A model generated the notes under the pieces. That model saw only the letters and a program-made list of their open reading frames with translations, was not told the origin of the DNA and made no database searches. The position numbers and the translations under genes were made by a program. Shown one piece after another: positions 1 to 8,925 of a stretch of DNA of 64,000 nucleotides. Source of the stretch: Mucilaginibacter saanensis (GTDB lineage: Bacteria; Bacteroidota; Bacteroidia; Sphingobacteriales; Sphingobacteriaceae). The stretch lies in the NCBI RefSeq assembly GCF_014200575.1, contig NZ_JACHBZ010000001.1, forward strand, positions 744,001 to 808,000. The letters run 5' to 3'. Position 1 is the first letter of the stretch. Every line of letters starts with the position of its first letter.

Positions 1-1
1 C

Positions 2-1498
2 ATATTATCAATTGCACTTTTCAGCATATCTGCAATTTCCTGCAATAAATTTTTGGATGAAAAGCCTTCGAGTTTTTATACTTCAGACAATTATTACAAA
101 AGTTACCAGCAGGCACAAAACGCTGTAAACGGTATTTACACTTTTACCCGTGATTTCTATGCAGCTGTGGGGCTTTACGAAGAAGATGCTATGCTCATGC
201 TGGAAAACCCCACGGGCCAGGCCAAAAGTGATATCAATCAATCTAATAACAATGCCAATTTGCGGAACTTGACCATGCAAACTACAGATCTTTATTTTAA
301 CGTATGGTGGCGTAGTTCGTATAAAGGTATTGATGCAGCAAATCTGGCTATTCAGAATATACCTTTAATTCCGGCATCCGTTGTTACGGATGTACAGAAA
401 AATCAGTTGCTGGGACAAGCCAGATTTTTGCGGGCCTGGTTCTATTTTAATCTGGTAAGGATATACGGCGATGTTCCTTTAGTTACCGAGCCTACCACCA
501 GCGCTGCTGGGCTTCAGATACCGCGGACAGCTACGAAAGACGTTTATGAAAAATTAATTGTACCTGATTTACTTGCTGCAGAACAAAGCGGATTGCCTTT
601 TTCTGATCAAACTGGAAGAGTAGCTATTGGGGCAGTAAAGTCACTTTTGGCAAAGGTTTATGAAACAATGGCGGGTTTCCCTTTGCAGCAGAAGGACAAA
701 TTGCCACTGGCTAAACAAGAGGCTTTGGATGTGATTAACTCCGGGAAATATACACTTTACCAAAATTATGATCAGTTCCGCGATGCGGCAAATGATAACA
801 AAATGGAGAACATTTTTATGGTGCAATTTGCCCCTGGGATTGCAGGCAACCCTATGTTTTCCTTTACGCTTCCAAGTTTCAGTTACATTTCCAATGGACA
901 ACAAGAAATAGGTACACTTTTGCCAGAAGATACATTTTTTGCATCATATAGCGCATCTGATAAGCGGAAACAGGAAAAGCAGTTTTTTTACTCTCATTAC
1001 CCCAACTTTTCAACCGGGGTGGACGTGCAGTTCAAAAACGGGGAACACATTTACAAGTTTTGGGATGACGTGGCCCAGGCGAGTGGGCAGGGTTCTGGGA
1101 AATGTTTTCCTATAATACGTCTTTCGGATATCATGCTGCTCTATGCTGAAGCTCAAAATGAGGCTGACGGAATGCCGGACGCAAATAGTTATAATTATAT
1201 TAATGCAATACGGGCAAGGGCAAATTTGACACCGTTGGCTGGCCTAAGCGAGGATCAGTTTCGCCAGGCTGTGTGGCGCGAAAGAAATCATGAACTTTGT
1301 TTTGAAAACATAACATGGTTTGATATGGTAAGAACAAGGATGGTATATGACACGAAAAATGATGCTTTTGTTCCCATGGTAGGATATACTCTCCCTGGTA
1401 ATAACACCGCAAAATTCCAGACCAAACATTACTTATTCCCTATACCACAGGCAGAAATAGATGCTAATCCGAAGCTTACTCAGAATCCAGGATATTAG
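2..1498 (+). CDS. SusD/RagB-family outer-membrane lipoprotein (5' end outside window)
   Basis: The reading frame is open to the left edge, so the true start lies just outside. The first visible codons give a hydrophobic segment ending in a lipobox (AISC, Cys codon at 41-43) followed by NKFLDEK, the usual start of a mature SusD. A TTG at 53 lies after the lipobox Cys and cannot be the start. C-terminal SusD hallmarks are present: SDIMLLYAEAQNEA, ERNHELCFENITWFDMVRT and the ending FPIPQAEID...LTQNPGY. SusD proteins are surface lipoproteins that bind glycan and cap a SusC transporter. That SusC should be immediately upstream, and the gene is probably the head of the GH38 locus that follows, 90 bp before the sugar porter. 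Confidence 0.93.
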   Translation: MLSIALFSISAISCNKFLDEKPSSFYTSDNYYKSYQQAQNAVNGIYTFTRDFYAAVGLYEEDAMLMLENPTGQAKSDINQSNNNANLRNLTMQTTDLYFNVWWRSSYKGIDAANLAIQNIPLIPASVVTDVQKNQLLGQARFLRAWFYFNLVRIYGDVPLVTEPTTSAAGLQIPRTATKDVYEKLIVPDLLAAEQSGLPFSDQTGRVAIGAVKSLLAKVYETMAGFPLQQKDKLPLAKQEALDVINSGKYTLYQNYDQFRDAANDNKMENIFMVQFAPGIAGNPMFSFTLPSFSYISNGQQEIGTLLPEDTFFASYSASDKRKQEKQFFYSHYPNFSTGVDVQFKNGEHIYKFWDDVAQASGQGSGKCFPIIRLSDIMLLYAEAQNEADGMPDANSYNYINAIRARANLTPLAGLSEDQFRQAVWRERNHELCFENITWFDMVRTRMVYDTKNDAFVPMVGYTLPGNNTAKFQTKHYLFPIPQAEIDANPKLTQNPGY

Positions 1499-1588
1499 AC
1501 GGCTTATTAATTACCTTTAGCGTACAACAACCTGAATTAAATTATAAAAGATCGCTAAAAGACTTAAATATTTTTACTTAACCAAAAC

Positions 1589-2998
1589 ATGAAATTACAA
1601 GGGAACGCATACGTAACGCTGATTTGTTTTACAGCAGGGCTGGGCGGGTTTTTATTTGGATTTGACACCGCCGTTATATCAGGAGCAATTAATTTTTTGC
1701 GAAACCAGTTCCATTTATCTGCCGTTATGGAAGGCTGGTTAATGAGTTCAGCATTGTTGGGTTGTGTATTTGGAGCCGCGATTTCAGGTTATTTGGCTGA
1801 TAAATACGGCCGAAAAAAAATATTACTGCTTTCAGCGATCTTATTTATTGTATCTGCCGCTGGTTGTGCCATTGCCATAACCCCGGCCTTTCTTGTAATT
1901 GCAAGGATTGTAGGGGGTATTGGAGTCGGCTTTGCCGCTATGGTTGCCCCTATGTTCATTTCAGAACTATCACCTGCAAACTTACGGGGCCGGTTGGTTT
2001 CATTATATCAGCTCGCCATTACTTTAGGGATTTTATGTTCTTATTTATCAAATTCCTTCCTTTTGCAATATGCCAGCAATGCGGCTGCAGGCGCCAATAG
2101 TTTTATGCATTACTACCTGGTGGCTGAGGTTTGGCGGGGTATGTTGGGGTCCAACATGGTGCCTGCATTATTATTTTTTGTATTTCTGTTATTTGTGCCA
2201 GAAAGCCCGAGGTGGTTGGTGAAAATGGGTAAAACTGAAGAAGCTGGAAGAATACTCGAACGTGTTAACGGAAATGGCTTAGCTCAATCTGAATTGTTTG
2301 AAATAGAGAAAACCATTTCAGGAGAAACAGGGAGTTTCAGGCAACTGCTGGAACCCGGTATGCGTATTGCTTTGCTAATTGGTTTGGCTTTACCTTTTTT
2401 AAGCCAGCTATCAGGAATCACTACGGTGATGTATTATGCACCGGCTATTTTTGAAAAGGCTGGATTAAAAGCAGGCTCCGCAATGGGCAGTGCGTCTGTA
2501 ATCGGTTTCTTTAATATGATATTCACGCTCGTAGCCATTTGGAAAATTGATAAATGGGGAAGAAAGCCATTATTGATATGGGGGTTCATTGGGCTAAGTA
2601 TTGCATTGTTTTTAATCGGCTGGGCATTTACCCGCGAAAATATTGCAGGGAATGTTCTCCTGAGCTCATTTATTTATTACATCGCTGTTTTTGCTTCAAC
2701 ACTGGGGCCAGGGGTGTGGGTAGTGATCTCTGAAATTTATCCAACAAAAATACGGGGCAGGGCCATGTCAATGGCTACCCTGTCTTTGTTCCTGGGTTCA
2801 ACATTTGTAACGCAAACTTATCCAATTCTAAGAGATTCGATAGGGGTAGGAAATGTATTTCTTTTATATGGATTGGTCATGTTGCCGGCTGCCTATTTTG
2901 TTAAGAAGTATGTGCCTGAAACTAAGGGGAAATCGCTTGAAGAAATTGAACATTACTGGAAGAGAGATGCAAAATTATCTTCGGTTGAGCAGGAATAA
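1589..2998 (+). CDS. MFS sugar porter (sugar:H+ symporter family)
   Basis: A 469-residue integral membrane protein with about 12 hydrophobic segments. Sugar-porter signatures are clear: GFDTAVISG in the first helix, DKYGRKK between helices 2 and 3, PESPRWL after helix 6, KWGRKP in the second half and PETKGKSLEEIE at the C-terminus. Its length matches XylE/GLUT-like porters. It should carry a monosaccharide across the inner membrane by proton symport. It lies 90 bp after the SusD gene and 38 bp before a periplasmic GH38 enzyme, so its substrate is probably a sugar released by the GH38 enzymes. The exact substrate cannot be read from the sequence. Confidence 0.92.
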   Translation: MKLQGNAYVTLICFTAGLGGFLFGFDTAVISGAINFLRNQFHLSAVMEGWLMSSALLGCVFGAAISGYLADKYGRKKILLLSAILFIVSAAGCAIAITPAFLVIARIVGGIGVGFAAMVAPMFISELSPANLRGRLVSLYQLAITLGILCSYLSNSFLLQYASNAAAGANSFMHYYLVAEVWRGMLGSNMVPALLFFVFLLFVPESPRWLVKMGKTEEAGRILERVNGNGLAQSELFEIEKTISGETGSFRQLLEPGMRIALLIGLALPFLSQLSGITTVMYYAPAIFEKAGLKAGSAMGSASVIGFFNMIFTLVAIWKIDKWGRKPLLIWGFIGLSIALFLIGWAFTRENIAGNVLLSSFIYYIAVFASTLGPGVWVVISEIYPTKIRGRAMSMATLSLFLGSTFVTQTYPILRDSIGVGNVFLLYGLVMLPAAYFVKKYVPETKGKSLEEIEHYWKRDAKLSSVEQE

Positions 2999-3036
2999 AA
3001 ATCAATAAAAGAGGCATTCAATATTAAAATTATCAA

Positions 3037-5727
3037 ATGAGAAAATTTATCATATCGACTATAATACTTTGCTATGCTTGCAGTGTCAATTTGCAGGCTC
3101 AGACAAATTACCGGCCGCACGGGTCAAAAAATAAGGATCATTCTTACTTTAAAAAAGGCACGGTCAATTTCATAAGTTCCAGTCATCAGGATATAGCCTG
3201 GATGGATTCAATTGCGGCTTGTGAAAAATTCAGAGATGAAAAAATGATTACCCCTGCATTGGCAATTATGAAAGTAAACCCTGATTACTGTTTCCGGGTA
3301 GAAGATGCATTGAGTTTACGGGAATATTTAAAAAGACATCCCGATCGCTATAATGACATCCTAAAATACACCAAAGAGGGAAGATTGGAATGGGGGGGTA
3401 CTTACAATATGCCTTATGAATCAATGTATGATGGTGAAGCTTTGATCCGTGAAACTTATTTGGGAAGAAAATGGTTAAAAAAGATGCTTCCTGGTTGTGA
3501 TTTCACCATAGCATCAAACGAGGATGTACCGGGAAGAGCTATGCAAATGCCCCAAATATTAGCCAAGGCAGGAATAAAGTATCTTGACATTTCAAGGCAT
3601 GAGGCAGGCATTTACCGTTGGTACAGCCCTGATGGCAGCAATGTGTTGATGTATACTCCCGGCCATTATGATGGCTCTGGCAGGGATATATGGGATGTGA
3701 AAACAGACGAAGAAAAGAAAAAAGGGATAATTAACCACCTTAATGCATGGGATGTTTATTTTAAAACAAACAAATTCAAACCAGCGCTTCCTATTCTTAT
3801 TTCTACCGATTGGGCACAACCCATGGAATTTAGCTCTTTGATGACATCATGGAATAAATCTGCAAAAAGCGAAGGATTACCTGAACTGAAATTTTCGAGT
3901 TCTGCAGCATCATTTAAGGCCCTTGATGCACCAAATGCCAAATACGAAAAACTGACCGGCGAACGTCCCAATGTTTGGTTATATATCCACGGACCAACGC
4001 ATGAGCATGCTTTAACAGCCTCAAGGATGGCAAACAGAACGCTTACAGCCGCCGAAAAGTTTGCTGCTATTAACGCTACTATTCAAAATGATTTTTCAAG
4101 CTATCCTGAAAAGGATTTTACTACTGCCTGGGAAAATGCCATTTATGCCGATCATGGCTGGGGTGGAAAGCATGGAGATATGACCGATTTGACATTCAGG
4201 AATAAATTTGAAGATGCATATACTATCGCCAACAACATATTACAAAAGAGTTTAACTTCTATCACACAGTCAATTGGTTTTAATAAAAAGGGTCGTGCTA
4301 TTGTTGTCTTTAATCCATTGTCATGGGAGCGGAGCGATAAGGTAGAAGTGAGTGTGAATGTTTATGGACAGGATACTTTATCCTATAAAATTATTGATGC
4401 GGCCTCGGGCGTTGAAGTTCCGAGCCAGTTAATAAAAGCAAAGCCAGTCAACGGATCAGACGAAGTGATCACGCTTGCTTTTGTTGCAGATAAGGTGCCC
4501 TCACTTGGTTACAAAAGTTATTACCTGCAACCCTACATAAATGGGCTGAATAAAAACGGAGTTCCTTTAGCGCCAACCAATGCATCTGCCATTGACGTAA
4601 AAGCGAATGCAAATGTATATGAGAATAATTTTTATAAAGTTGAATTTGCCGAAGGCGGTCTTAAAAGCATCTTTGATAAAGATCTGCAAACGGAGCTTTT
4701 AGAAACCCCCAAGTTATTAGGTGGCGAAATATTTCAGTTAGAGTCTGTAGGTAACGGAGCGGGAGAATTTAGCGATGTACAGCCGGTAACGATGAATGGT
4801 TTTGAGAAAGTAAGTCAATATAAGCCCAAATGGAATTGTGTAGAGTATGGGCCTGTTCGTAAAACGTGGGAGCTTACCCAGCAAACAAAATTTGCCACTA
4901 TCCATCAAACGGTAACGCTATATGACAATTTAAAACAGATTGATTTTAAAGCGGAAATTTTAGGGTTTTCAGGCGAGCGCTATCGCGAATACAGGATGGC
5001 TTTCCCGCTAAAACAAACGCAATCAAAAGTTGCTTATGAAGTTCCTATGGGTGTAGTTGAGGTAGGAAAAAGCGAAATAAAAGGAGCCGCAGGGTTTTCT
5101 TATGGTGTTCAGGACTATAATACCGAGTGTAGTAAAGTGCACCCCCGCGAAGTACAGGATTGGTTTAATGCCAGTAAAAACAATACTTCTGTTACCATTA
5201 GTAGTTCTGTAGCCGTATTTGACTGGATAGATGGTACGGATACCACTAATACTTCTACGGTATTGCAGCCTATTCTATTCTCCAGCCGCAAAAGCTGCCA
5301 TGGTGAAGGTAATTATTACCTGCAAACCGGCAATCACTCTTTCCAGTTTAGCTTTACATCAAATCAGGGCGACTGGCAAAATAGCGTTCATTCCGGAAAA
5401 CAGCAAAATCAGCCGCTTCAGTCTGTTGTATTGGATGTTAATCAGCTTAAGTCGGGCCTGCCGCTGAGCTTTAGCTTCGCAGGGGTAACAGGTGATAACC
5501 TTGTTATTTCAACTATTAAAAAATCTGAGGATGAAAATAACATTATCATGCGGTTAGTTGATATGCAGGGTAAAACGGTTGATGCGAAGATTCAATGGTT
5601 TGGTAAAATAAACGGTGTTAACAGTACCAATATAATTGAAGAGGAAGACAAGCCGCTTAAGAATACTAACGCAGATATTAACTTAAAGGTTAAGCCCTAT
5701 TCAATTGAAACCATACGAATTAAATAA
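3037..5727 (+). CDS. Exported GH38-type alpha-mannosidase-like glycosidase
   Basis: An 896-residue protein with a signal peptide (first ~22 residues, ending LQAQ), so periplasmic. The GH38 catalytic domain begins at SSSHQDIAW; His50 and Asp52 match the metal-binding HxD motif. NEDVPGRAMQMPQ carries the putative nucleophile Asp163, and DHGWGG near residue 372 supplies the later metal-site His. The sequence NPLSWER near residue 430 marks the start of the C-terminal beta domains. Family members hydrolyse alpha-mannosides through a metal-assisted retaining mechanism. This one differs from classical mannosidases around the nucleophile (DVPG instead of D-x-FG), so the sugar cleaved may not be plain mannose. 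It sits in a tight + strand operon. Confidence 0.85.
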   Translation: MRKFIISTIILCYACSVNLQAQTNYRPHGSKNKDHSYFKKGTVNFISSSHQDIAWMDSIAACEKFRDEKMITPALAIMKVNPDYCFRVEDALSLREYLKRHPDRYNDILKYTKEGRLEWGGTYNMPYESMYDGEALIRETYLGRKWLKKMLPGCDFTIASNEDVPGRAMQMPQILAKAGIKYLDISRHEAGIYRWYSPDGSNVLMYTPGHYDGSGRDIWDVKTDEEKKKGIINHLNAWDVYFKTNKFKPALPILISTDWAQPMEFSSLMTSWNKSAKSEGLPELKFSSSAASFKALDAPNAKYEKLTGERPNVWLYIHGPTHEHALTASRMANRTLTAAEKFAAINATIQNDFSSYPEKDFTTAWENAIYADHGWGGKHGDMTDLTFRNKFEDAYTIANNILQKSLTSITQSIGFNKKGRAIVVFNPLSWERSDKVEVSVNVYGQDTLSYKIIDAASGVEVPSQLIKAKPVNGSDEVITLAFVADKVPSLGYKSYYLQPYINGLNKNGVPLAPTNASAIDVKANANVYENNFYKVEFAEGGLKSIFDKDLQTELLETPKLLGGEIFQLESVGNGAGEFSDVQPVTMNGFEKVSQYKPKWNCVEYGPVRKTWELTQQTKFATIHQTVTLYDNLKQIDFKAEILGFSGERYREYRMAFPLKQTQSKVAYEVPMGVVEVGKSEIKGAAGFSYGVQDYNTECSKVHPREVQDWFNASKNNTSVTISSSVAVFDWIDGTDTTNTSTVLQPILFSSRKSCHGEGNYYLQTGNHSFQFSFTSNQGDWQNSVHSGKQQNQPLQSVVLDVNQLKSGLPLSFSFAGVTGDNLVISTIKKSEDENNIIMRLVDMQGKTVDAKIQWFGKINGVNSTNIIEEEDKPLKNTNADINLKVKPYSIETIRIK

Positions 5728-5737
5728 AGAAAATGAA

Positions 5738-6919
5738 ATGATAGGAGGAATGAATGTTCAAAAAAGGCAGATGCTTCAGCAAATTATCAACCAGCATGCA
5801 TTAGGAGCGGTTATTTTTTGGAAGCCAGATGAGCTTGTACTTACTTTGGGTTATTTGCCCCAATGGGGCCTGTCATTCCTGGTATATACAAGCGATCATG
5901 CGCCGGTTCTGTTTGTTCCTGAACTTGAACCGGAAGATATATTGCCACGCAACATAGAAATAAGAAAATTCCCATGGGGGAACATCAATTGTGCTGATCC
6001 ATGGAAAGATTTATTTAGTCAGATTAAAGATTTAATAGGCGAAAAGGGACTGAATAATTATCCGGTATCCTTTATCAAAAATATTGGTGGGACTGCTCCT
6101 TGTAGAATGTCTGGCGAGCAGCCTCATTTACCCTATGATTTGATTGAACAATTGTTTGTAGTAAGCGATTCCGGTTTTAAGGATGTGACCAATGATTTGC
6201 TTCAACTCTATTTGTATAAAAATGAGGAAGATGTAAGGTGTTTGAAACTTGTTCATGAGGTTGCAGCTATGGCCATACAAACATTCTATGACAATCTAAA
6301 AGTTGGCAATTCCGAAGCGATTATCGCATCAGCAATAGAAGCGGAAGTGCAGAATATGACCGGGAAAAACGGCGTTCAATTTGCGAAGGCCTGGCCCCTG
6401 ATCCAATCAGGGGTTAATGCTGCTTTTGGGGGCAGATACAACAGAACCACCGGAAGAACGCTGAACAACAGTGAAATGGTCATGCTGGAAATGAGTATTT
6501 GTGTAAATGGTTACTGGGCCGATATAACCCGTACCGGGCAAACAAGTGAGGTGTCTGAATATCAAAAAAAGATTTTCGACACCGTTTTTGAAGCACAGCA
6601 GTTAGCCATATCCATGATGAAACCAGGTGTTGAAATGGGGGCTGTAGACGCAGCCGCAAGAGATCATATCACTAAATCGGGTTTCGGGCATCTTTACAAT
6701 CATGCATTGGGGCACCATGTCGGTTTCAGGTATCATGACCCAGGCCCAGTACTGTCCCCTGGTTCGACTGGTGTTTTAGAAGAAGGAATGTTATTGACCG
6801 TTGAACCTGGTATTTACGGGATGGAAATTAATGGCGGGGTCAGAATTGAAGACAATGTTTTAATTACAGCCAATGGCTGCCTCGTTTTATCTGACTACCC
6901 TAAAGGGTTGAATATATAA
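5738..6919 (+). CDS. M24-family metallopeptidase-like protein (Xaa-Pro aminopeptidase/creatinase fold)
   Basis: About 393 residues with no signal peptide, hence cytoplasmic. An N-terminal creatinase-like domain precedes a C-terminal pita-bread domain. Metal-site motifs are GYWADITRT, HALGHHVGFRYHD, LLTVEPGIYG and GGVRIEDNV. The first ligand position, usually Asp in LIDxG, reads MLEMS here, so a Glu replaces it. M24 proteins cleave Xaa-Pro peptides or related C-N bonds. A role in this carbohydrate operon is not obvious; it might act on an amino-acid or amide substituent of the glycan, which is speculation. The ATG at 5738 is preferred over a TTG at 5705 that overlaps the GH38 gene; the ATG at 5750 is also possible. 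Confidence 0.85.
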   Translation: MIGGMNVQKRQMLQQIINQHALGAVIFWKPDELVLTLGYLPQWGLSFLVYTSDHAPVLFVPELEPEDILPRNIEIRKFPWGNINCADPWKDLFSQIKDLIGEKGLNNYPVSFIKNIGGTAPCRMSGEQPHLPYDLIEQLFVVSDSGFKDVTNDLLQLYLYKNEEDVRCLKLVHEVAAMAIQTFYDNLKVGNSEAIIASAIEAEVQNMTGKNGVQFAKAWPLIQSGVNAAFGGRYNRTTGRTLNNSEMVMLEMSICVNGYWADITRTGQTSEVSEYQKKIFDTVFEAQQLAISMMKPGVEMGAVDAAARDHITKSGFGHLYNHALGHHVGFRYHDPGPVLSPGSTGVLEEGMLLTVEPGIYGMEINGGVRIEDNVLITANGCLVLSDYPKGLNI

Positions 6920-6940
6920 TAGAAATGATAATTGAAAAAT

Positions 6941-7738
6941 ATGATGAATAACAGCATCGATTTAAAAAATAAAAGGGTTGTGGTCACGGGGGCAAGTCAG
7001 GGCATTGGTGCAGGTATATGCCATGCCATGGCTACCTGTGGTGCAGATGTATTGGTCAATTATCTTCAGGACCAGCAAGCAGCAGAAGCTGTGGTAAGCG
7101 ATTTGAAGAATTTATATGGCGTAAAGGCATTTTGTTTTTGTGCAGACGTTGCTGAACAGGCATCTGTTGTAGCCATGTTTGAATTTGCTGATCAGGTTTT
7201 GGGCGGGATCGACATTTTGGTAAATAATGCGGCTTGTGAAACTATAGATCATGCCATACACCTGAATTTGGATGATTGGGACAGGGTATTCAATGTTGAT
7301 TTACGAGGCGCATTTATATGTTCACAAGAGGCAGGTAAAAGAATGGTAAATCAAAACAGTGGTGTTATTATCAATATTTCATCCATTCATGATAAAGTAC
7401 CAAGAAAAGGGCTGATTCATTACTGCGCTGCCAAAGCAGGATTAAACATGATGACCAAATGCCTTGCACTCGAATTGGCTGAAAATAATATTCGGGTAGT
7501 CGCAGTTTCTCCGGGAGCCATAGAAACCGAAATGAACAGGGAGGAGATAGATAAGTTTGGCAGGGAGAAATTTAATAGCTGGATCCCTTTAGGAAGAGTT
7601 GGTATCATCGATGACGTGGCATGGACCTGTGCGTTTCTGGCCAGTGATAAAGCAGCCTATTATACCGCAACAGAAATATACATTGATGGGGGATATAAAG
7701 AAAGCACAATTCCTTATGATCCAAGGCCTAATAAATAA
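6941..7738 (+). CDS. Short-chain dehydrogenase/reductase (SDR), glucose-1-dehydrogenase-like
   Basis: About 265 residues, cytoplasmic. The classical SDR features are present: the nucleotide-binding TGASQGIGAG near the N-terminus, the structural NNA motif, the catalytic Ser in ISS and the YCAAK (YxxxK) pair, then SPGAIETEM and a C-terminal YIDGGY. The enzyme should oxidise or reduce a sugar or sugar-derived alcohol with NAD(P). In this operon an aldose or sugar-acid dehydrogenase role is reasonable because a sugar-acid dehydratase and an aldolase-type gene follow. The start is taken as ATG 6941 (6944 is equally possible) rather than an upstream TTG. Gaps of 21 and 10 bp to the neighbours indicate co-transcription. 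Confidence 0.88.
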   Translation: MMNNSIDLKNKRVVVTGASQGIGAGICHAMATCGADVLVNYLQDQQAAEAVVSDLKNLYGVKAFCFCADVAEQASVVAMFEFADQVLGGIDILVNNAACETIDHAIHLNLDDWDRVFNVDLRGAFICSQEAGKRMVNQNSGVIINISSIHDKVPRKGLIHYCAAKAGLNMMTKCLALELAENNIRVVAVSPGAIETEMNREEIDKFGREKFNSWIPLGRVGIIDDVAWTCAFLASDKAAYYTATEIYIDGGYKESTIPYDPRPNK

Positions 7739-7748
7739 AAATAATAAA

Positions 7749-8162
7749 ATGTTAATTGAAGCATATACATACGAGGGCGAAGGTTACGATCCATTTTTGA
7801 TTCGTGACAACTGGCAGGTGGCAAAATTGAATTACATGCCCGGTCAGGGTCTTACAGACATTGTTAAGATAGATAAACATATACACACAGACGAGGTATT
7901 TATCCTGATAAAAGGTACGGCTATACTAATTGCCGCAGAACGGAATGAAAATGATGCCTATTCTTTTGATTGTCTTAAAATGCAGCCTGGAACTACCTAT
8001 AACATCAGGGCTAATACCTGGCACAATATAGCCATGAATACTGATGCGGAGTTGATTATTGTTGAGAACTGTAATACACATCTTCACGATTGTATTTATG
8101 TGCCTTTAAGCGAAAATGAAAAGATTGATTTGTTCGATCGCATTCAATCTGCCTTAAAATAA
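7749..8162 (+). CDS. Small single-domain cupin protein
   Basis: A 137-residue protein starting at ATG 7749, 10 bp after the SDR stop; an open frame further upstream overlaps the SDR gene and is ignored. It shows a cupin pattern: KHIHTDEVFILIKG (HxH..E) for the first motif, then PGTTYNIRANTWHNI for the second, giving three His and one Glu as possible metal ligands. Small cupins of this sort include sugar isomerases, epimerases, lyases and lactone-handling enzymes. Its place between a dehydrogenase and an RraA-family aldolase suggests a step on a sugar or sugar acid, but the reaction cannot be named. Confidence 0.72.
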   Translation: MLIEAYTYEGEGYDPFLIRDNWQVAKLNYMPGQGLTDIVKIDKHIHTDEVFILIKGTAILIAAERNENDAYSFDCLKMQPGTTYNIRANTWHNIAMNTDAELIIVENCNTHLHDCIYVPLSENEKIDLFDRIQSALK

Positions 8163-8211
8163 CTGTTTAATAAATACTTTTTTACCTGAAATTCAAAAGA
8201 TATAACAAATA

Positions 8212-8895
8212 ATGGAACCAAATAATAATCATCCGATCTGGGAAAATGATACGCAGCTAACCGAACTTTTCAAAAATGAATTGTATACGCCTGTGGTAGG
8301 AGATATACTTGATGAATTGGGCTGTTATCATCAGTTTCTGCCACAACCAATCAAACCGGTCAACGATGGGGATAAACTTATCGGCCGGGCTATGACAGTA
8401 TTAATGATAGATGTATATGGCCCACAAAAACAGCCATTTGGCAAGCTTACAGAAGCACTGGATCAGTTAAAGGAAGGTGAGATCTATGTGGCAACGGGGG
8501 GCGATATGCGTTGCGCTTACTGGGGAGAAATACTTACAGCAACGGCTAAAAAGAGAGGTGCGGTAGGGGCTGTAATTAATGGTTATTACCGGGACTCCGA
8601 AAAGGTGATGGAGCAGCACTGGCCGGTTTTTAGTAGGGGAAGATTTGCCCAGGATTCTGGTGTCAGAACACAGGTTGCTGATTATAATTGTGATATCCAG
8701 ATGGGTAATGTTTGGATAAAGCCCGGTGATTTGATCTTTGGGGATTTAGATGGTGTGGTCGTCATTCCGGCTAAATATGAAGTTGAGGTAATTACCAAGG
8801 CACTTATCAAAGCCCGCGGAGAAAAATTGGTACGGAAGGAAATAGAAAATGGCATGTCCAGCACTGATGCCTTTAAGAAATATGGGATACTTTAA
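8212..8895 (+). CDS. RraA-family protein (HMG/oxaloacetate-type aldolase or decarboxylase)
   Basis: A 227-residue cytoplasmic protein matching the RraA/dimethylmenaquinone-methyltransferase-like fold. Signatures are [16 protein letters not shown], the Gly-rich segment [12 protein letters not shown] that carries the Arg-Asp pair used for substrate and metal binding in aldolase members, and [10 protein letters not shown]. The family includes class II pyruvate aldolases such as 4-hydroxy-4-methyl-2-oxoglutarate aldolase, and RNase E inhibitors; the complete RD and DxDG motifs favour the enzyme. Next to a mannonate-dehydratase-type gene it is a good candidate for cleaving a 2-keto-3-deoxy sugar acid to pyruvate and an aldehyde. 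That assignment is inference from context. Confidence 0.8.
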   Translation: MEPNNNHPIWENDTQLTELFKNELYTPVVGDILDELGCYHQFLPQPIKPVNDGDKLIGRAMTVLMIDVYGPQKQPFGKLTEALDQLKEGEIYVATGGDMRCAYWGEILTATAKKRGAVGAVINGYYRDSEKVMEQHWPVFSRGRFAQDSGVRTQVADYNCDIQMGNVWIKPGDLIFGDLDGVVVIPAKYEVEVITKALIKARGEKLVRKEIENGMSSTDAFKKYGIL

Positions 8896-8925
8896 TTATC
8901 GTTTTTGATCTTAGGAAATACAGCT

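Noticed and set aside
5705..5737. TTG start for the M24 gene overlapping the GH38 gene
   Set aside because: The ATG at 5738 follows the GH38 stop directly, and the added residues are not part of the M24 fold.
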